In this document: piece after piece, positions 43,357 through 55,639 of the stretch
Layout of the letters: each line of letters begins with the position of its first letter
Numbering within the stretch: the first letter of the stretch is position 1
Assembly: GCF_033958435.1 (NCBI RefSeq)
Contig: NC_134152.1
Location: forward strand, 18,276,001-18,340,000
DNA from: Carettochelys insculpta
Taxonomy: Eukaryota; Chordata; Testudines; Carettochelyidae
Direction of reading: 5' to 3'
Length of the DNA: 64,000 bases
The notes under the pieces: generated by a model
What the model saw: only the letters and a program-made list of their open reading frames with translations
The model's database searches: none
Told to the model about the DNA's origin: nothing
Made by a program: the position numbers and the translations under genes

Positions 43357-44518
43357 CAGGAGCCGGCAACCCCCAGCACACATGCCAACAGCGGCACGCA
43401 AGCTGATTTTAGTTGGCACACAGTGGGAGCTCAGCTCCGTCCCTCCTCCCCACCATGCAGCCCAAGAGGGGGCTGGAGGACAGGGCTGGGGCTCTGCCCC
43501 CACTGTGAAGGCCCTGTGGCAGCATAGGGCTGGGGCTGGAGCTCCCTAAAGCCCCCACTGCGGCAGGCTGGGGCTGGGGCTGGGGCCAGAGCTCCCTGCT
43601 GTAGCAGCATGGCGTTGGGCCTGGAGCTCCCCTGGAGCCCCCACCACGGCACAGGGCTAGGGCCAGAACCCTACCACAGTGGCCCCTGCTGCACAGGCCC
43701 CCACTGCAGGGCTGGGGGTGGAGCCCTCCTCATGGAGCCCTGCAGAATCTGCTGCAGGTTGGTTTTTCTCCCACTCACCCATGGACTGGAGTGGCTGGGT
43801 GGGTGGGATTTTGGCCAGGAGGAACAGTGCAGGAGCAAGCTGGGTGTGGGTGTTTGGGGTATGGGTCAGAGGGAGGGTGCAGGGGCAGGCTAGAGGTGAG
43901 AGATAGGGGTGGGAGGGAAGGGGCAGGAACAAGCTGAGGCTGGTAGTCTGGGCAGGATCAGTGTAGGGGAGGGAGGGAGGGTCTGGGCAGGAGGAGATGC
44001 AGGAACAAGGTGAGGTGGTCTGGGCTGGAAAAGCGGGCAGGAGAAGGCTGGATGAAGTAGGAGGGTGCTTATCTCCCTGCAGCTTTATCGCTGCCCCTCT
44101 CCCAGCTGGTTGTGACCCCCTGTTCAGGGCTGGCAGCAGCTCTACACTCCTGGCTACTAGGGCTTCCTGGCTACTAGGGCTTCCTGCCCAGGTCCACCAG
44201 CAGATCCGGTCCCAGCCTGGGGGGCTGCCTGCCAGACCATCCGAGAACATGGATGTTGTCAGTGGATCCAGGATAAGAAATGTTCAGCCTGTGTGAAAAT
44301 CCTGGACCTGTTTAGATATTTACAAAAAAAAAAACCCAAAACAGCTGGATGGAGATTTAAAGACCGCAATGGTACAGCTCTGCATCTTTATTTATTAATA
44401 AAGATGTTTGCAAGTAGGACTATTAGGGAACTTAAAAAGTATCACCAGCACTCGGACCATACATAGAGATCAAAAGGTCAAATTTCAGCACTCCACCTCA
44501 GAAAGTTTGCTGACCCTG
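43357..44518. mobile_element. hAT-type element (1.16 kb) with 8-bp duplication
   Basis: The left end 'CAGGAGCCGGCAACCCCC' and the right end, inverted, 'CAGGGTCAGCAAACTTTC' form imperfect terminal inverted repeats. The flanks gtttagaa (43349-43356) and ggtcagaa (44519-44526) share 6 of 8 bases. The interior is strongly GC-rich with short tandem 'ggggctgg' units, which produce long meaningless open frames. No transposase is coded, so it is non-autonomous. Confidence 0.7.
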
Positions 44519-44526
44519 GGTCAGAA

Positions 44527-47187
44527 TATGCACATGAACAGATCTGTTGAGCAATAATTCTCAGGTTTAGCATTCAGAGCAGTAAACAGGAAACATACTC
44601 TCACAGCAATCCAATGAAGATAAAATAGTGCTTTTTGCAACCCCATTCTCTAAATCCAAGCACTGGACATTGCAAATGAAATGTTAACAACAAACACTGC
44701 TAACTTCAAAAATGGGTTTCACCCCTTGGAGAGCAGATAGAGCAAAAGAAGTTCAACTACAGTGATAAAGTTCTTTTTAATGGAGATAGGGATAAGCACA
44801 GTACCCACACAGACAATCCCATTACTTCCAATAAATGGTTTTCTATAGTTTTATTAGGGAAACTGCCCAAAAATCATCATATGTTAGACTATGGAAGGCT
44901 TCTACTGATCTTCTAAGAGGTAATATCTGGAATTCTTCTTAGTGGACCTCGGAATGCACAATAAAATCCAGTATCAGATAACTGCAAAAACCAGATTTCA
45001 AAAATTTTAACTACTTTTGACCACATAGAAAGGAACATCATAATCATAGGGAAGCATGTATTTCCCTTCAAGCCTTACAGATGTATTAAAATAGATTATT
45101 TCAGTATCTTGAAAGACACCTCAGAAGCTTTACCAATATGTATGTTGTTGGTGCTACTTTCAATAGAAAGACAAATAATATTCCTATATTAAGAGCTATA
45201 AAGACAGCCATCATAGTAAGGATCATTGCAGCATGGGCCACATTGGTCTAAAACACTAGCAACTCATATGTGGGGAGGGAAATCACTTGTACTGGAGGAG
45301 GAAAAATGAACAAACCTGAAATATAAACATTTTTCTCTAAGGATTCCAACAACTTTACTTTTCACATACAAATGCCCCTCTTACTTGGTTTTAGTTTCTT
45401 CCACATGGCTAAGTTGGCCATTTGGGGTTTATTTTCTTATATTAAGTAATAACGTTTGCCAAATGAAGCTAAATAAATGATCTTACTGTTGTGACTATTT
45501 TAGCCTATCCTTGCATTTTACCTTAAAAACCAATGCTTACCAAATAAAATATTTGTTTTTCCAAAAGCTGCCCTTTTTAAAAATGAAAATGTCTTCTTCT
45601 GTAAAGTAAATGGAAGACTGAGTGAGAAAGGCAGTTTGCTTCACTTTCCATTAATTACATACACGATTCATGATGTCACACCTTTTCACTTTGTTCACAT
45701 TTACATATTGAACAGCAATGCAGTTTCAAATTCAGATGTCAATCAAAATGGTGAAGTGCAGTTATAATAGGTTTTGAGAATATAGGGAGAGGAGGGAAAG
45801 AACTGGAGGCAATCAATAAAGTTGCAGCAGCTTTTTATTTTCTTTGTGTTATGAAGAAATAATAAATTATACAATTATCTATGTTTAGGGTTAAAGTAGT
45901 TTCCCAAAAGTGCTGCCAACCACAATTATACAGCTTAGGGAACTTCTTTTGAAATGTACAATTGTACAAGTTATAAGTGGCTGAAAGTTTTCCTAAATGG
46001 ATTTTAAACAGTTTGGTTTGCAAATGAGTAGTCAAGTCCAATTAAAAGAAAAAGAAAAAGTAATAATTATGGGAGCATGAGTAACTTTTGTATGAAACAG
46101 CCAGAAAAATACAATATAAAGCAATGACTGTGTATTGTACTTATCAATCAAAAGGTCTCTTAGTAATAGTCAACTTCCAGATTCACTATTTCATTGCCAA
46201 TAAAACAGAGCAAAAATTTTGGGATTTTTTGAAAACTACTTTCCTCAAAACATTATTATAATTTTGTGGGGAAAAAACAGAAGATTTTTTTCATTAGATT
46301 TATTGCAAAAAAATAAAATAAGCATTAGCTAAGGATAAAACAATTCAAAGGGAAAATTATTTTAATCATCCATAACTTTAATGTGTTAAATAATGCTGGA
46401 ATGCAGGTCCAAAATTAATTTTAGGAAAGTATGTGTCTTAATTTGTTCCCTTAAATCATCACTGTAGTGGTCAACTGAGGAAGAACTTTGTAAGTGAAAG
46501 CTTAGGGGTGATGAGGCATGCACCTGTCCCCCATATCTAATGAACCAGGAACAAGCATCAGAGAAAAACTGCCAGACAAGATAAGTGGTAGCATGGTAGC
46601 AGAATAATTTGTAGATAGAGATAAGAAAAAGGGCACAGACATGCAACAATCTTGTATGATGAGATGTGGTAAACACATACGCATAGTTAAAGAACAAGTA
46701 ACAGACCAATAACAGATCAATCACTGACAGCTAAGGAAATACTGTAAATGGTAATGAGTGACCTAACGGAACTGTATAGTGACACAAAAAAAAAATGTCT
46801 GCAAGCTGCACAGAAACTATGACAAATCAGACCTCACCAATGGGCCATGGAGCTGGTGCCTTGGAAGACTAGAGAACTCCCACCCGTCTGCAGCTGACTG
46901 GGGTCCCCAGCTTGTCGAAGGGACAAGAGATGCCGCTTTCCTATCATGCTTTTGCTTTTTAATTGAGGGTTTATTGCTAAAGCCGGTCAGAGCAATAAAC
47001 TGCTTGTGGTTAACAGGTATCTTGTCAGCATGTTTTGTACTCTGAGAAACCAGTGTTGAACCTGAAATAACTTTTGACTGCAACAATCAGCAAATAAACC
47101 CTCAGTACCAACATAATACATCTCCCTGGGTTTTTCCATATGCCACATCCAATCACATAAACATGTAATTGTACAAATATATCATAT
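44527..47187. other. Intronic sequence with one PLE-like relic
   Basis: AT-rich and without genes. Around 46470-46510 a hammerhead-like core (separate entry) points to an old PLE end. The remainder shows nothing recognisable. Confidence 0.45.
46475..46499 (+). ncRNA. Hammerhead-like core, third PLE family (relic)
   Basis: CTGAGGA (46475-46481) fits CUGANGA and GAAA lies at 46496-46499. Between them a 4-bp stem ACTT/AAGT with loop TGT is possible, offset by three unpaired bases. The following 'gcttag' resembles the 'GCTTGTC' start of stem III in the PLE family at 60646. Short and old; activity is unlikely. Confidence 0.3.
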
Positions 47188-47190
47188 CTT

Positions 47191-47626
47191 GGCTGTGTCT
47201 ACACGTGCCCCAAACTTCGAAATGGCCATGCAAATGGCCATTTCGAAGTTTACTAATGAAGCGCTGAAATGCATATTCAGCGCTTCATCAGCATGCGGGC
47301 GGCAGCGGCGCTTCGAAATTGACGCGCCTTGCCGCCGCGTGGCGCGTCCAGACGGGGCTCCTTTTCGAAAGCACGCCACCTACTTCGAAGTCCCCTTATT
47401 CCCGTGAGCTCATGGGAATAAGGGGACTTCGAAGAAGGTGGCGTCCTTTCGAAAAGGAGCCCCGTCTGGACGCGCCGCGCGGCGGCAAGGCTCGTCAATT
47501 TCGAAGCGCCGCTGCCGCCCGCATGCTGATGAAGCGCTGAATATGCATTTCAGCGCTTCATTAGTAAACTTCGAAATGGCCATTTGCATGGCCATTTCGA
47601 AGTTTGGGGCACGTGTAGACGTAGCC
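47191..47626. mobile_element. Palindromic Harbinger-type MITE, copy 3
   Basis: The element starts 'GGCTGTGTCTACACGTGCCC' and ends with the inverse. It has the same length (436 bp) as copy 2 and very similar sequence. Flanks are CTT and CTA, an imperfect 3-bp duplication. The arms pair almost perfectly around a centre near 47408. The terminal 18 bases match those of the autonomous Harbinger at 15975..20197 almost exactly. Confidence 0.85.
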
Positions 47627-47629
47627 CTA

Positions 47630-50600
47630 GTTCTGAAAGCTTAGACCTTCCTAAGCCTAAATTCTTACTTGTTGGCTTTTCTGTAGTCTGTTGCAGAAAT
47701 GTAGCCAATTTGAAGAACAACTGTAAACAGGACTGGAGATCGCAAATCCCCTCACAAGTATTACATAATTAAAAAAAAAAAAAGTAGTGACAGTGTGTCC
47801 TGAGTTGTCCAGGCCACTGTTAACAGCTACATCTATGGTTCAGTGTCCTGTACAGAAAGAATAAAGGCAATGATTACAGTATTCAACCAAGGACCCTAAA
47901 ATAAGTGTGGGGTAGTGCAGGGGGCAGGAACCAGAACACTGCCCTTATGGCCAACAAGATGACCATTACACAGGTGCAGAAACATCCAGGCATCAGCTAC
48001 TCAAGCAGGGTGGCCAGAAAGTCACCCATGCCCTCTTGTACCTGATTCTGCAACAGTCATAAAGGAAGCCAGCGTTTTAGTCCAATACAGAAGCAAGAAA
48101 GCCATTTTTCATCAAGAAAACTACTCCTCCTCCTCTGCCCTTCGCTTCTCAATGTTAAGTGTCCTGTGATAACTACACAAGAAATTAAGGTTCTCATGTT
48201 CTTTGATTCCATGTTAGCCAACCTCGAGGTTTCTATCCACCATCAATCCCATTTAAAATGGAGCTATAGCTGTGGTTCTAGAGATTGTTTAGTACTGAAG
48301 CTCCCCTTATGGATATTTTAAAACTTGGTGGTTCTCCACAAGGACAAAAAATGTTCTTTTTAACCAATTTGGAATATTAGATTCAAGTCGAGTTTGGACA
48401 TTCTTGCAACTTTACACACTTACATAGAGAGTTTAATTGCATAGTATGATCTGGAGTTTTAAGTTACAATTTGAAAAATGGATTTTTTGATGTTCCGACA
48501 AAGATTTTAGTGAAAAGAACACGACTGCTTTGAACAGCATATGTTGATTGAACATCTCATAGCACCAGACATGAATAATTTTCCAAGTCTGAAATCAATA
48601 CTTTAACATAGTCTGACCAATGATTTCACAGAAATCCAGAATTCATGATTTGATTTGGTCATCATATGATTATTTGATAATTCTAAGACTTTTTTTTTAA
48701 ACTCAAAATACAAGGTTGGAATAGAGTGTACTCCTACTCAGAACACATTATGAATTTGTCATGTGGAGATGCATGATCAACTCCAGGAAAATATTTGTAA
48801 GAATGGAAATAAACACACAAACAAGTTAATATCTGGACTTTAATAGGATTTTCATCACTTTCACTCTCTTGTTTGAAAGTCTGGCAACACAACAAAAAGA
48901 GACAAAGACAAGGCTTTTTCATCAAATGTCCTATTTTTCTCTTTCTTGGCTGTAGGTATTTGTACCTTGGAATGGTTCAGTACATTCAATCTGCTGAATA
49001 TGTTCACTAAGAAAGCTAACAATCAAATACAGTACTTCACATTAAACATGTCACCTGCAAGGCCTGTTTTTTCCAAGCAGGAAAATTCTGATTTCATCTA
49101 ATTCAAAGTCACACTTTCCTACGTGACCTGAAGTTGAATATGGTCAAATACCATCTCACAGAAACCAAGACATGAACAGTCAGGCTTAGGGTTCAGTGCT
49201 GTGGCAGTCATAATTCCCTGAAGAAGGAGTTGCCATTGCACTCTGTCGCAAGCAGGAGAGCTACAAATGAATGGATCACCCCTGTAGCACAGGCTCCTCT
49301 TTCCCTCATTCCTCGTTATGCATTCACCTGCCAAGCTGAACAAGAACAGACTAGACTGGCTTCTTCCCCTCCCCCAAATCATTACCCTTCCTCTTGGCTT
49401 GAGGCTTCCTGACAATCCTTGGTGCCACGAAGAGGAGTTGTGGGTTCTGATAGAAAGGCAGAGCAGACAGAATGGGACCCAACTGGTGAGATGGCTCCCT
49501 CGCAGAAAGAGACCCTCTCCATTCCCCCACTCCCCTTGACGATTTGAGACTTCCTTCCTTTCGCTGGGACCAAGAGAAACTTCACGGATTTTGAGATGAG
49601 GAACAGCTCTCAGATTCTGGTCATGCTCCCTCCCAGCAGCCTCACAACCCCACTATTGTTACCCCTTACTGAAGTCTTGAGGCTTCCCTACAGGGAGCTA
49701 CCAAGGCTTTGGGGTATGGGACTTAGATTCTGGCTTCATTCTCAACTATATGAGATGCATGCACAGTAGTGCACATCCAGGACTGGCTTCCATGAGTGTA
49801 ACTGAAACTCAGCTCCAGATGCCTGTTTCTCTTACTGAGAAAAAACAAAAATGGACGCATCACTTGATTTTTCCCACAAACACATGGCTCTGAGGAAGGC
49901 TTGCCTCACAACTTAGCAAGTACTGAGCTAGAGGTCAGATGCTTTAATGGACAGGTGATGAAAGACACGCTAAGAAAGTTTACGAAGTTACAACCATTGG
50001 CTTAGTGACATATTTTATTTACTACAGCAGTAGTTCGTGATGTTATATATACACAACTGTACTTAATACACAGTTGAGTTGGCTTCACCAAATGTAAAAA
50101 TGTGGTCCATAGAGGTGAAAACATGAAAAATATTCAGAATAAGTTAGAATATAAAACAGGACAACATGCTTATGCCCCAAGGATGTAGAGCGTTATCTAC
50201 AGGAAACAGGTATCTTGGTACCCATGATAATTTCCACTCAAAGCCAAGCTTACAGGGAACACTGCCAATAAACCAACATGCCAATGTAAAAATTACATGC
50301 CTGGATCACACTAACATTTATTTACTAAATAAAGCATGGAGAAAATAAGTTAAATCTACTGCATCATGATCTACATTTTCATTATAATACATTTAAGCCT
50401 ATTTTAAATCTCAATTCACTGTTTAACTGTTATTTCTTTTACCAAGTTTGCAAATGCCACTAATACGTTAGTACAAATCTCTCTGGGCTAAACCAGGCAG
50501 CCCTTAATCACACTGCTGAGCAGAGATTCCTGTAAAAAGTCACAATAGAATTATTCATAGATGTAAACACTCACCAATGTGAATAAGGCGTGCACTAATA

Positions 50601-51487
50601 CTATAATTGTAACATTATCACTTTACGGTGGATTGTAGACATTATGCAGTTATTAGTGGTGTAATTACACCTAGGTTTCCCTCCAAATTACCTTAAACTT
50701 TGTGCTTCAGCATTAATATTTCTGCTGTGATCAACAGCACGTTCTAGGTTCACTATATGGTAATTAATTGTTGCAAAACTGAGGAAGCTACAAGAACTGT
50801 GGAACTTCAGGGAACACACTCCACAATGCACCTATTGCTGCTGATCTTTTTGTTATTAATTTTACATATATTATTTAAAAACAGAGTGGGTATTTTTAAA
50901 CAAGAGAATTCGTCCAGGGATGTTGAATTTAATATCCTTCCAAAAAACCAGCAAGAGAAACAGTCAAGGGTTTAATCAATACAATAAATTTGCCAACTGT
51001 TATTAAAAGTAGCAAAAGTAGATGATGTCACCAGGTTTTCCACACTTTCAATTAAGCTAAACTAACACATCTATAATTTGTACTGTCCCTTTTATTCTAG
51101 GATGAGAAAGCTAACAGCAACTTTTCCTTATTTTCAACTTGTTCACTTTTTACCTGACCTTCATGATTTTTTCTTGGCACTCCTTACATATATGTTGGAT
51201 TTTACCAGACCTATGCCTTAAGTTTTGCATCATGGTACCTATGCAAAATAGCATGCAAAGAGCTAAATCCTTGCAGCAATGCACAAAATGTTTATAACAA
51301 AACTCTCAGATATCTAATCACAAAATAGTACTCACCTGTGGACAGCAACAAACAAAACAATAACACTTGGATTTCTCTCTCAGAAGAGCAATGAAATACT
51401 GTGTGTTGACTGGTAAGCAGCCCAGAGAGTTAACTCATGTAGGGTATGCTATAAGGTCTTTTTGTCACTCTTCCCATTCAGAGTATA
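47630..51487. other. Intronic sequence, nothing assigned
   Basis: No exons, RNA genes or delimited repeats were recognised. A phrase 'cttacagggaacactg' near 50250-50267 looks like one end of the small hAT family at 38631, but the other end was not found. Confidence 0.45.
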
Positions 51488-51495
51488 AGTTAAAT

Positions 51496-52651
51496 CAGAG
51501 ATTCTCAAATTTCTTTGCACCAAGACCGACTTCTGACAACAACAAAAAAAATACTACTTGACCTCAGGAGCAGGGGACCAAAGCCTGAACCCACCTGAAC
51601 CCCACTGCCCTGGTGCTCAGGGCCAAAGCTGAAGCCTGAGCCCCACTGCCCTGGACTGATGCCAAATTCTGGGAGGCCAGGCATCAGCTTCAGTACAGGG
51701 CCTCCACAGGTCTAACACCAACCCTGGTGACCTCAGTAAAGAGGGATTGTAACCCACTCAATGGTCCCAACCCGTGTTCTCTTTAACTTTTATGTCCATG
51801 CGTGGAATGAATTTTCTGATGTGTACCTATATGGAGAATTTCATTCTGCTCATAGACAATCAGTTGTGCAAGTAGGGTTAAGGGAGTGAAGTGTGTGAGA
51901 GGGTTCAGGACTGGAGGGGTGAGGGTTCTGGGTTGAGATGCAAGCTCTGTGTGCAGCTGGGAATGAGGCATTTTGGCTACAAGAAGGGACGCCAGACTGG
52001 GACACAGGGAGTATGGGAGCAAGCTCAGGGAAGGAGGCTGGCTTGCAGGGAAGAGTCAGAAAGGAATTAGAGTGTAGGAGAGGGCTCAGGGCTGGGGTAT
52101 AGAAGGAAGACTGTGGTGGAGAAAGGGCCTTGGGCTGGGCCAGGGAATTGGGTGCATTTACTTGGGACAGCCCTTGTTTGATGTGGAGAGAGGGGAACAG
52201 GTGACTCTGTGCTGCCCGACACACTCACCTGCAAGCACTGCCTCCCTGCAGCCATTAAGAGCTGTAGGGACAGCTCTTCCTGGTGCTCCTGGTGATGTAG
52301 CTCCAGCCAGAGGTTGGAGGGAAGAATGGCCATGCCCATAGCTGCCACCTCACACCAGCCAGGACAGTCTGACCCAGAACACAGGATCTTTATGGGCTGC
52401 ACCTCAGGGCTGTGAGGATATTCCTCACCTGCAAGGCTACAGCGCCTAAAGCCCCTTTCTTAATCTGGTCCCAGCAGGGTAGCTGCCATGTATGGGGAAG
52501 AGGTGTGTTCCTCTGGCCCCAGCAGAGAGCTGCAACAGGTGGGGAGAAGGGCTCCATGCACAGCAGTCCCAAGCCTCTGCTTATTAGGCAGCTGCACTGC
52601 CACTCAGCTTAGAGAGGGCCTTGGTGCCAAACCACATTTTCAGAATCACTG
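51496..52651. mobile_element. hAT-type element with nested relic
   Basis: The left end 'CAGAGATTCTCAAATTTC' and the right end, inverted, 'CAGTGATTCTGAAAATGTGG', then 'TTTGGCACCAA', pair with 'TTTGCACCAA' on the left. Flanks agttaaat (51488-51495) and tgttaagt (52652-52659) share 6 of 8 bases. The section from about 51770 to 51870 looks like part of another hAT element inserted within. No transposase is coded. Confidence 0.65.
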
Positions 52652-52659
52652 TGTTAAGT

Positions 52660-53280
52660 AGCGGGAAGACAGTTTGCATTACAGCGACATCAAGATGCTG
52701 ACCCAGCATATTTTTCATTAGTCCTGGATTTTCCCATTCAATAAATTTTCCTATTGTCTACCCAACATTCATGCTGGATGAGAGCTAGCTGGCTGCAATT
52801 CAATAAAGACAGAGTGTTGGTAGGCTGTGAGAAATGGTTGGATGAAATGATGGAGGTAATACTTGCTTCACTGACTGTGGAGCTTGCCCACACCATTAAT
52901 TAAATTCACAACTAGGGTGGAAGCATTTTGTAGTCCATTAATTTAAGAGCAATATTGATTATTTTCCCTACAGCAACTCAGGATATTTGAGATATACTGG
53001 TTGCATAGAGTCCAACAGGTAATGCAAGCAAAAAAAGAAAAATCAGATCCTGTATGGCACCAGAAGTAGACTGTGTGTGGACAACATCAAGGAACTTTTT
53101 GTACTACGAAAACAACTATTAGAAAAACAGTGTAATGGAAGAATGAACACCAAATCTGCGACAGACTAGCAAAAAGGAGTCACATAAAAAGTGGAAATTA
53201 GGATAAATTACAAAAGATGAATATAAGCAAACAATCAATACATGTATGCAGGAGCAAGATTAGAAAGGCCAGAGCACAAA
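52660..53280. other. Intronic sequence, nothing assigned
   Basis: AT-rich spacer between the hAT element and the PLE. No exon or repeat end was seen. Confidence 0.5.
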
Positions 53281-53659
53281 ACAAGGTCAAACAAGCTAGA
53301 GACAAAAAACAGCAGTAATGTAGCACTTTCAAAATTAAAAAATTACTTATTCGGTGATGAGCCTTCCTGGACAGACCCATTTCATCATATCAATAGCATT
53401 TCCAGTACAGACGGACATCTAGAAGTAGAGAGGTCCAAAAAAAATTGCAATAAAAACTGATAATCAAGTACATAGGACTGAAGCAGGGGGTGAGGGGTCA
53501 GGGATGTTAAGTGTCTTGCCTGAGATAATTATGAGCATCAAAGGAAGGGAAGCAGTCCTTATAACGTGTGAGGTAATTGTTAACATGTCTGTTCATACTA
53601 AGTGTTAATGTGTCAAATTTGAATATGAAATCCATTTCACCAATCTCCCGATGTAATCT

Positions 53660-53860
53660 GCTTTTAAAGTCTCTTTATTGTAAAATGTAAATTCCCAGGT
53701 CTTTAACAGAATGGCCCACTTCATTGAAGTGTTCACTGACCAGCTTATGTACACTGAGATTCCGGATGTCTGCTCTGCGTCCATTCATTCTTTGGCAAAG
53801 AGTGCCTGGCTTGTTCAATGTACACAGTGGCGGGGCATTGCTGGCACAATGGCATATATA
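53660..53860 (-). pseudogene. PLE endonuclease C-terminal part (inverted segment)
   Basis: The minus strand reads 'CQRMNGRRADIRNLSVHKL', then 'VSEHFNEVGHSVKDLGIYIL', the region after the YIGQT motif in GIY-YIG domains of PLEs (compare 'LRQRVNGHKTDI' and 'VSLHFNGVGHSVN' at 10928..11182). It continues the domain that stops on the plus strand at about 55530. Confidence 0.7.
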
Positions 53861-54114
53861 ATATTATATGTAATCATATGCAAACATTATATGTACACAC
53901 AATATATAATACTATACATAACTATATGCAAACTACACCAAATGAAACACAATCTCAATTGTGCTGAACACTATGCTGTCCAGTCTCAAAAATGACTCTG
54001 ACATTACAAATCAAGCTGGCTGACAAGGGGGATGCTGTTGTCATCATGAGTAAGTTGGACTAGCTAGACAACTCTCTCTCTACATTTTACAGACCTCTTT
54101 CCTCAGATACCACT

Positions 54115-54778
54115 TTGGAATTCCAAAAGAAACTACACCATCTACTTAAGGAAATCCCTGCCTCTACTCAAGACCATATTCATTCAGACCCATCATCTGA
54201 GCCCCAATCTGGATTATTCTATTTACTGCCTAAAATCCACAAACCTGGAAACCCAGGATGTCCTATCATTTCAGGTACTGGCACCCTTACTACCAAAATG
54301 TCCAGCTATGTAGACTCCCTCCTCAAACCCTACGCCACCAGCACTCCTAGCTATCTCCAAGATACCACTGACTTCCTGAGGAAATTTACAACACACTGGA
54401 AAAACCTTCCTGACAATTCCATCCTTGCCACCATGGATGCAGAAGCTCTCTACACCAATATTCAACATGAAGATGGACTACAAGGTATCAAATTCCATTC
54501 CTTATGTTACCACAGCAAATCTGGTGGCTGACCTATGTAACTTTGTTCTCACCCACAATTATTTCCAATTTGAGGACAAGTTATACCTCCAGATTAGCAG
54601 CACTGTTATGGGAACCCGCATGGCACAACAGTATGCTATCATTTTTACGGCCAACATAAAACAAGAATTCCTCAGCTCTTGTCCCCTATTATCCCTCCTT
54701 TGCTTACACTACATGGATGATATCTTTATCATTTGGACCCATGGTGAAGAGGCTCTGGAAGAATGCCACAGGGACTAA
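54115..54778 (+). pseudogene. PLE reverse transcriptase
   Basis: Blocks in order: 'FYLLPKIHKPGNPGCPIISG' (about 54215), 'YVDSLLKPYATSTPSYLQDT' (about 54310), 'ILATMDAEALYTNIQHEDG' (about 54420, catalytic Asp), then in another frame 'STVMGTRMAQQYAIIFTANI' (about 54600) and 'LHYMDDIFIIW' (about 54705, the catalytic YxDD). A frame change lies between 54480 and 54530. These motifs are characteristic of Penelope RT, which is related to telomerase. The catalytic residues are kept, but the frame is not. After 54778, 'DISFLDTTVQ'-like and GIY-YIG remnants follow in other frames. Confidence 0.8.
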
Positions 54779-55499
54779 AAACCTGCATCCCACCATCAAT
54801 CTCAGCCTTGACTATTCCACGTGACAGAGACATTTCCTGGACACCACTGTACAATTCGCTCATGACTAAAATCAACACCATTCTACCGGAAAGCCACTGA
54901 CAGCTACACTTACCTTCCTGGCTCCAGCCTCCATACAGCACACACCACACGGACCACTGTATATAGCCAAGCCCTTAGATACAATCACATCTTCTCCAAT
55001 CCTACTGATGGAGACCGAAAACTTCAAGACCTCTATCAAGCATTCATAAAACTTAGTTACCCAATGGGAGAAGTTTAAAAAAAAAACAGATTGACATGGC
55101 CAGATGAATATCCAGAAACCAGCTACTTCAAGATAGGTCCAAGAAAATCAATAATAGAACACCACTTGTCATTACCTATAGCCCCAGCTCAACCCCCTAC
55201 AATGCAACATTAAAAACCTACAACCTATTGTATCTAATGATGCTACATTCCAGAAGGCCCTAGGTGGCAGGTCTGTACTCTTCGATAGACAACCTCCTAA
55301 CCTAAGAAAGATTATTACTAGCAGTCACAGGCTACACCACAGTAATGCTAATCCTGGAACTTTTCCTTGCAACAAACCCTCCCACCAGCTTTGTCCACAT
55401 ATTTATTCTGGGGATACAATCACTGGATCTAACCATGTTAGTTACAAGATCACGGGCACATTCTCGTGTATCTCAACCAATATTATATATCCCATTATG

Positions 55500-55560
55500 T
55501 GCCAGCAATGCTCTGCCACTATGTACACTGGACAAACGAGGCAAACTCATCACTGAATAA
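55500..55560 (+). pseudogene. PLE endonuclease start, broken off
   Basis: The frame 'CQQCSATMYTGQTRQ' matches 'CQQCPDALYIGQTSN' at 10928 and ends after about 15 codons, at the internal inversion point. The remainder of the domain is on the minus strand at 53660..53860. Confidence 0.65.
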
Positions 55561-55639
55561 ATCATTTTGCTAGTCTTTAAAATAATACATTACTGATGTT
55601 TTGTCAGAATGCAGACCAACACACTACCTCTCTGTAGCT

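Larger units (their letters stand above)
53285..55635 (+). mobile_element. Penelope-like element with reverse transcriptase, internally inverted
   Basis: The right part (about 54000-55560) is in plus orientation and codes RT followed by the start of the endonuclease. The left part (about 53285-53850) is inverted and codes, on the minus strand, the rest of the endonuclease ('CQRMNGRRADIRNLSVHKL') followed by the terminal repeat. A further terminal-repeat piece lies at 55565-55635 ('ttgctagtctttaaa', 'gcagaccaacacactacc'). The two halves of the protein therefore face each other. Such head-to-head arrangements are known for PLEs and resemble twin-primed insertions. Many stops; inactive. Confidence 0.75.

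Noticed and set aside
43657..44250. 197-codon minus-strand Pro/Ser-rich frame.
   Set aside because: It lies within the GC-rich interior of a non-autonomous hAT element and has low-complexity composition.
51850..52402. Overlapping minus-strand Ser/Pro-rich frames.
   Set aside because: They are compositional frames inside a hAT element. No conserved motif or splice structure.
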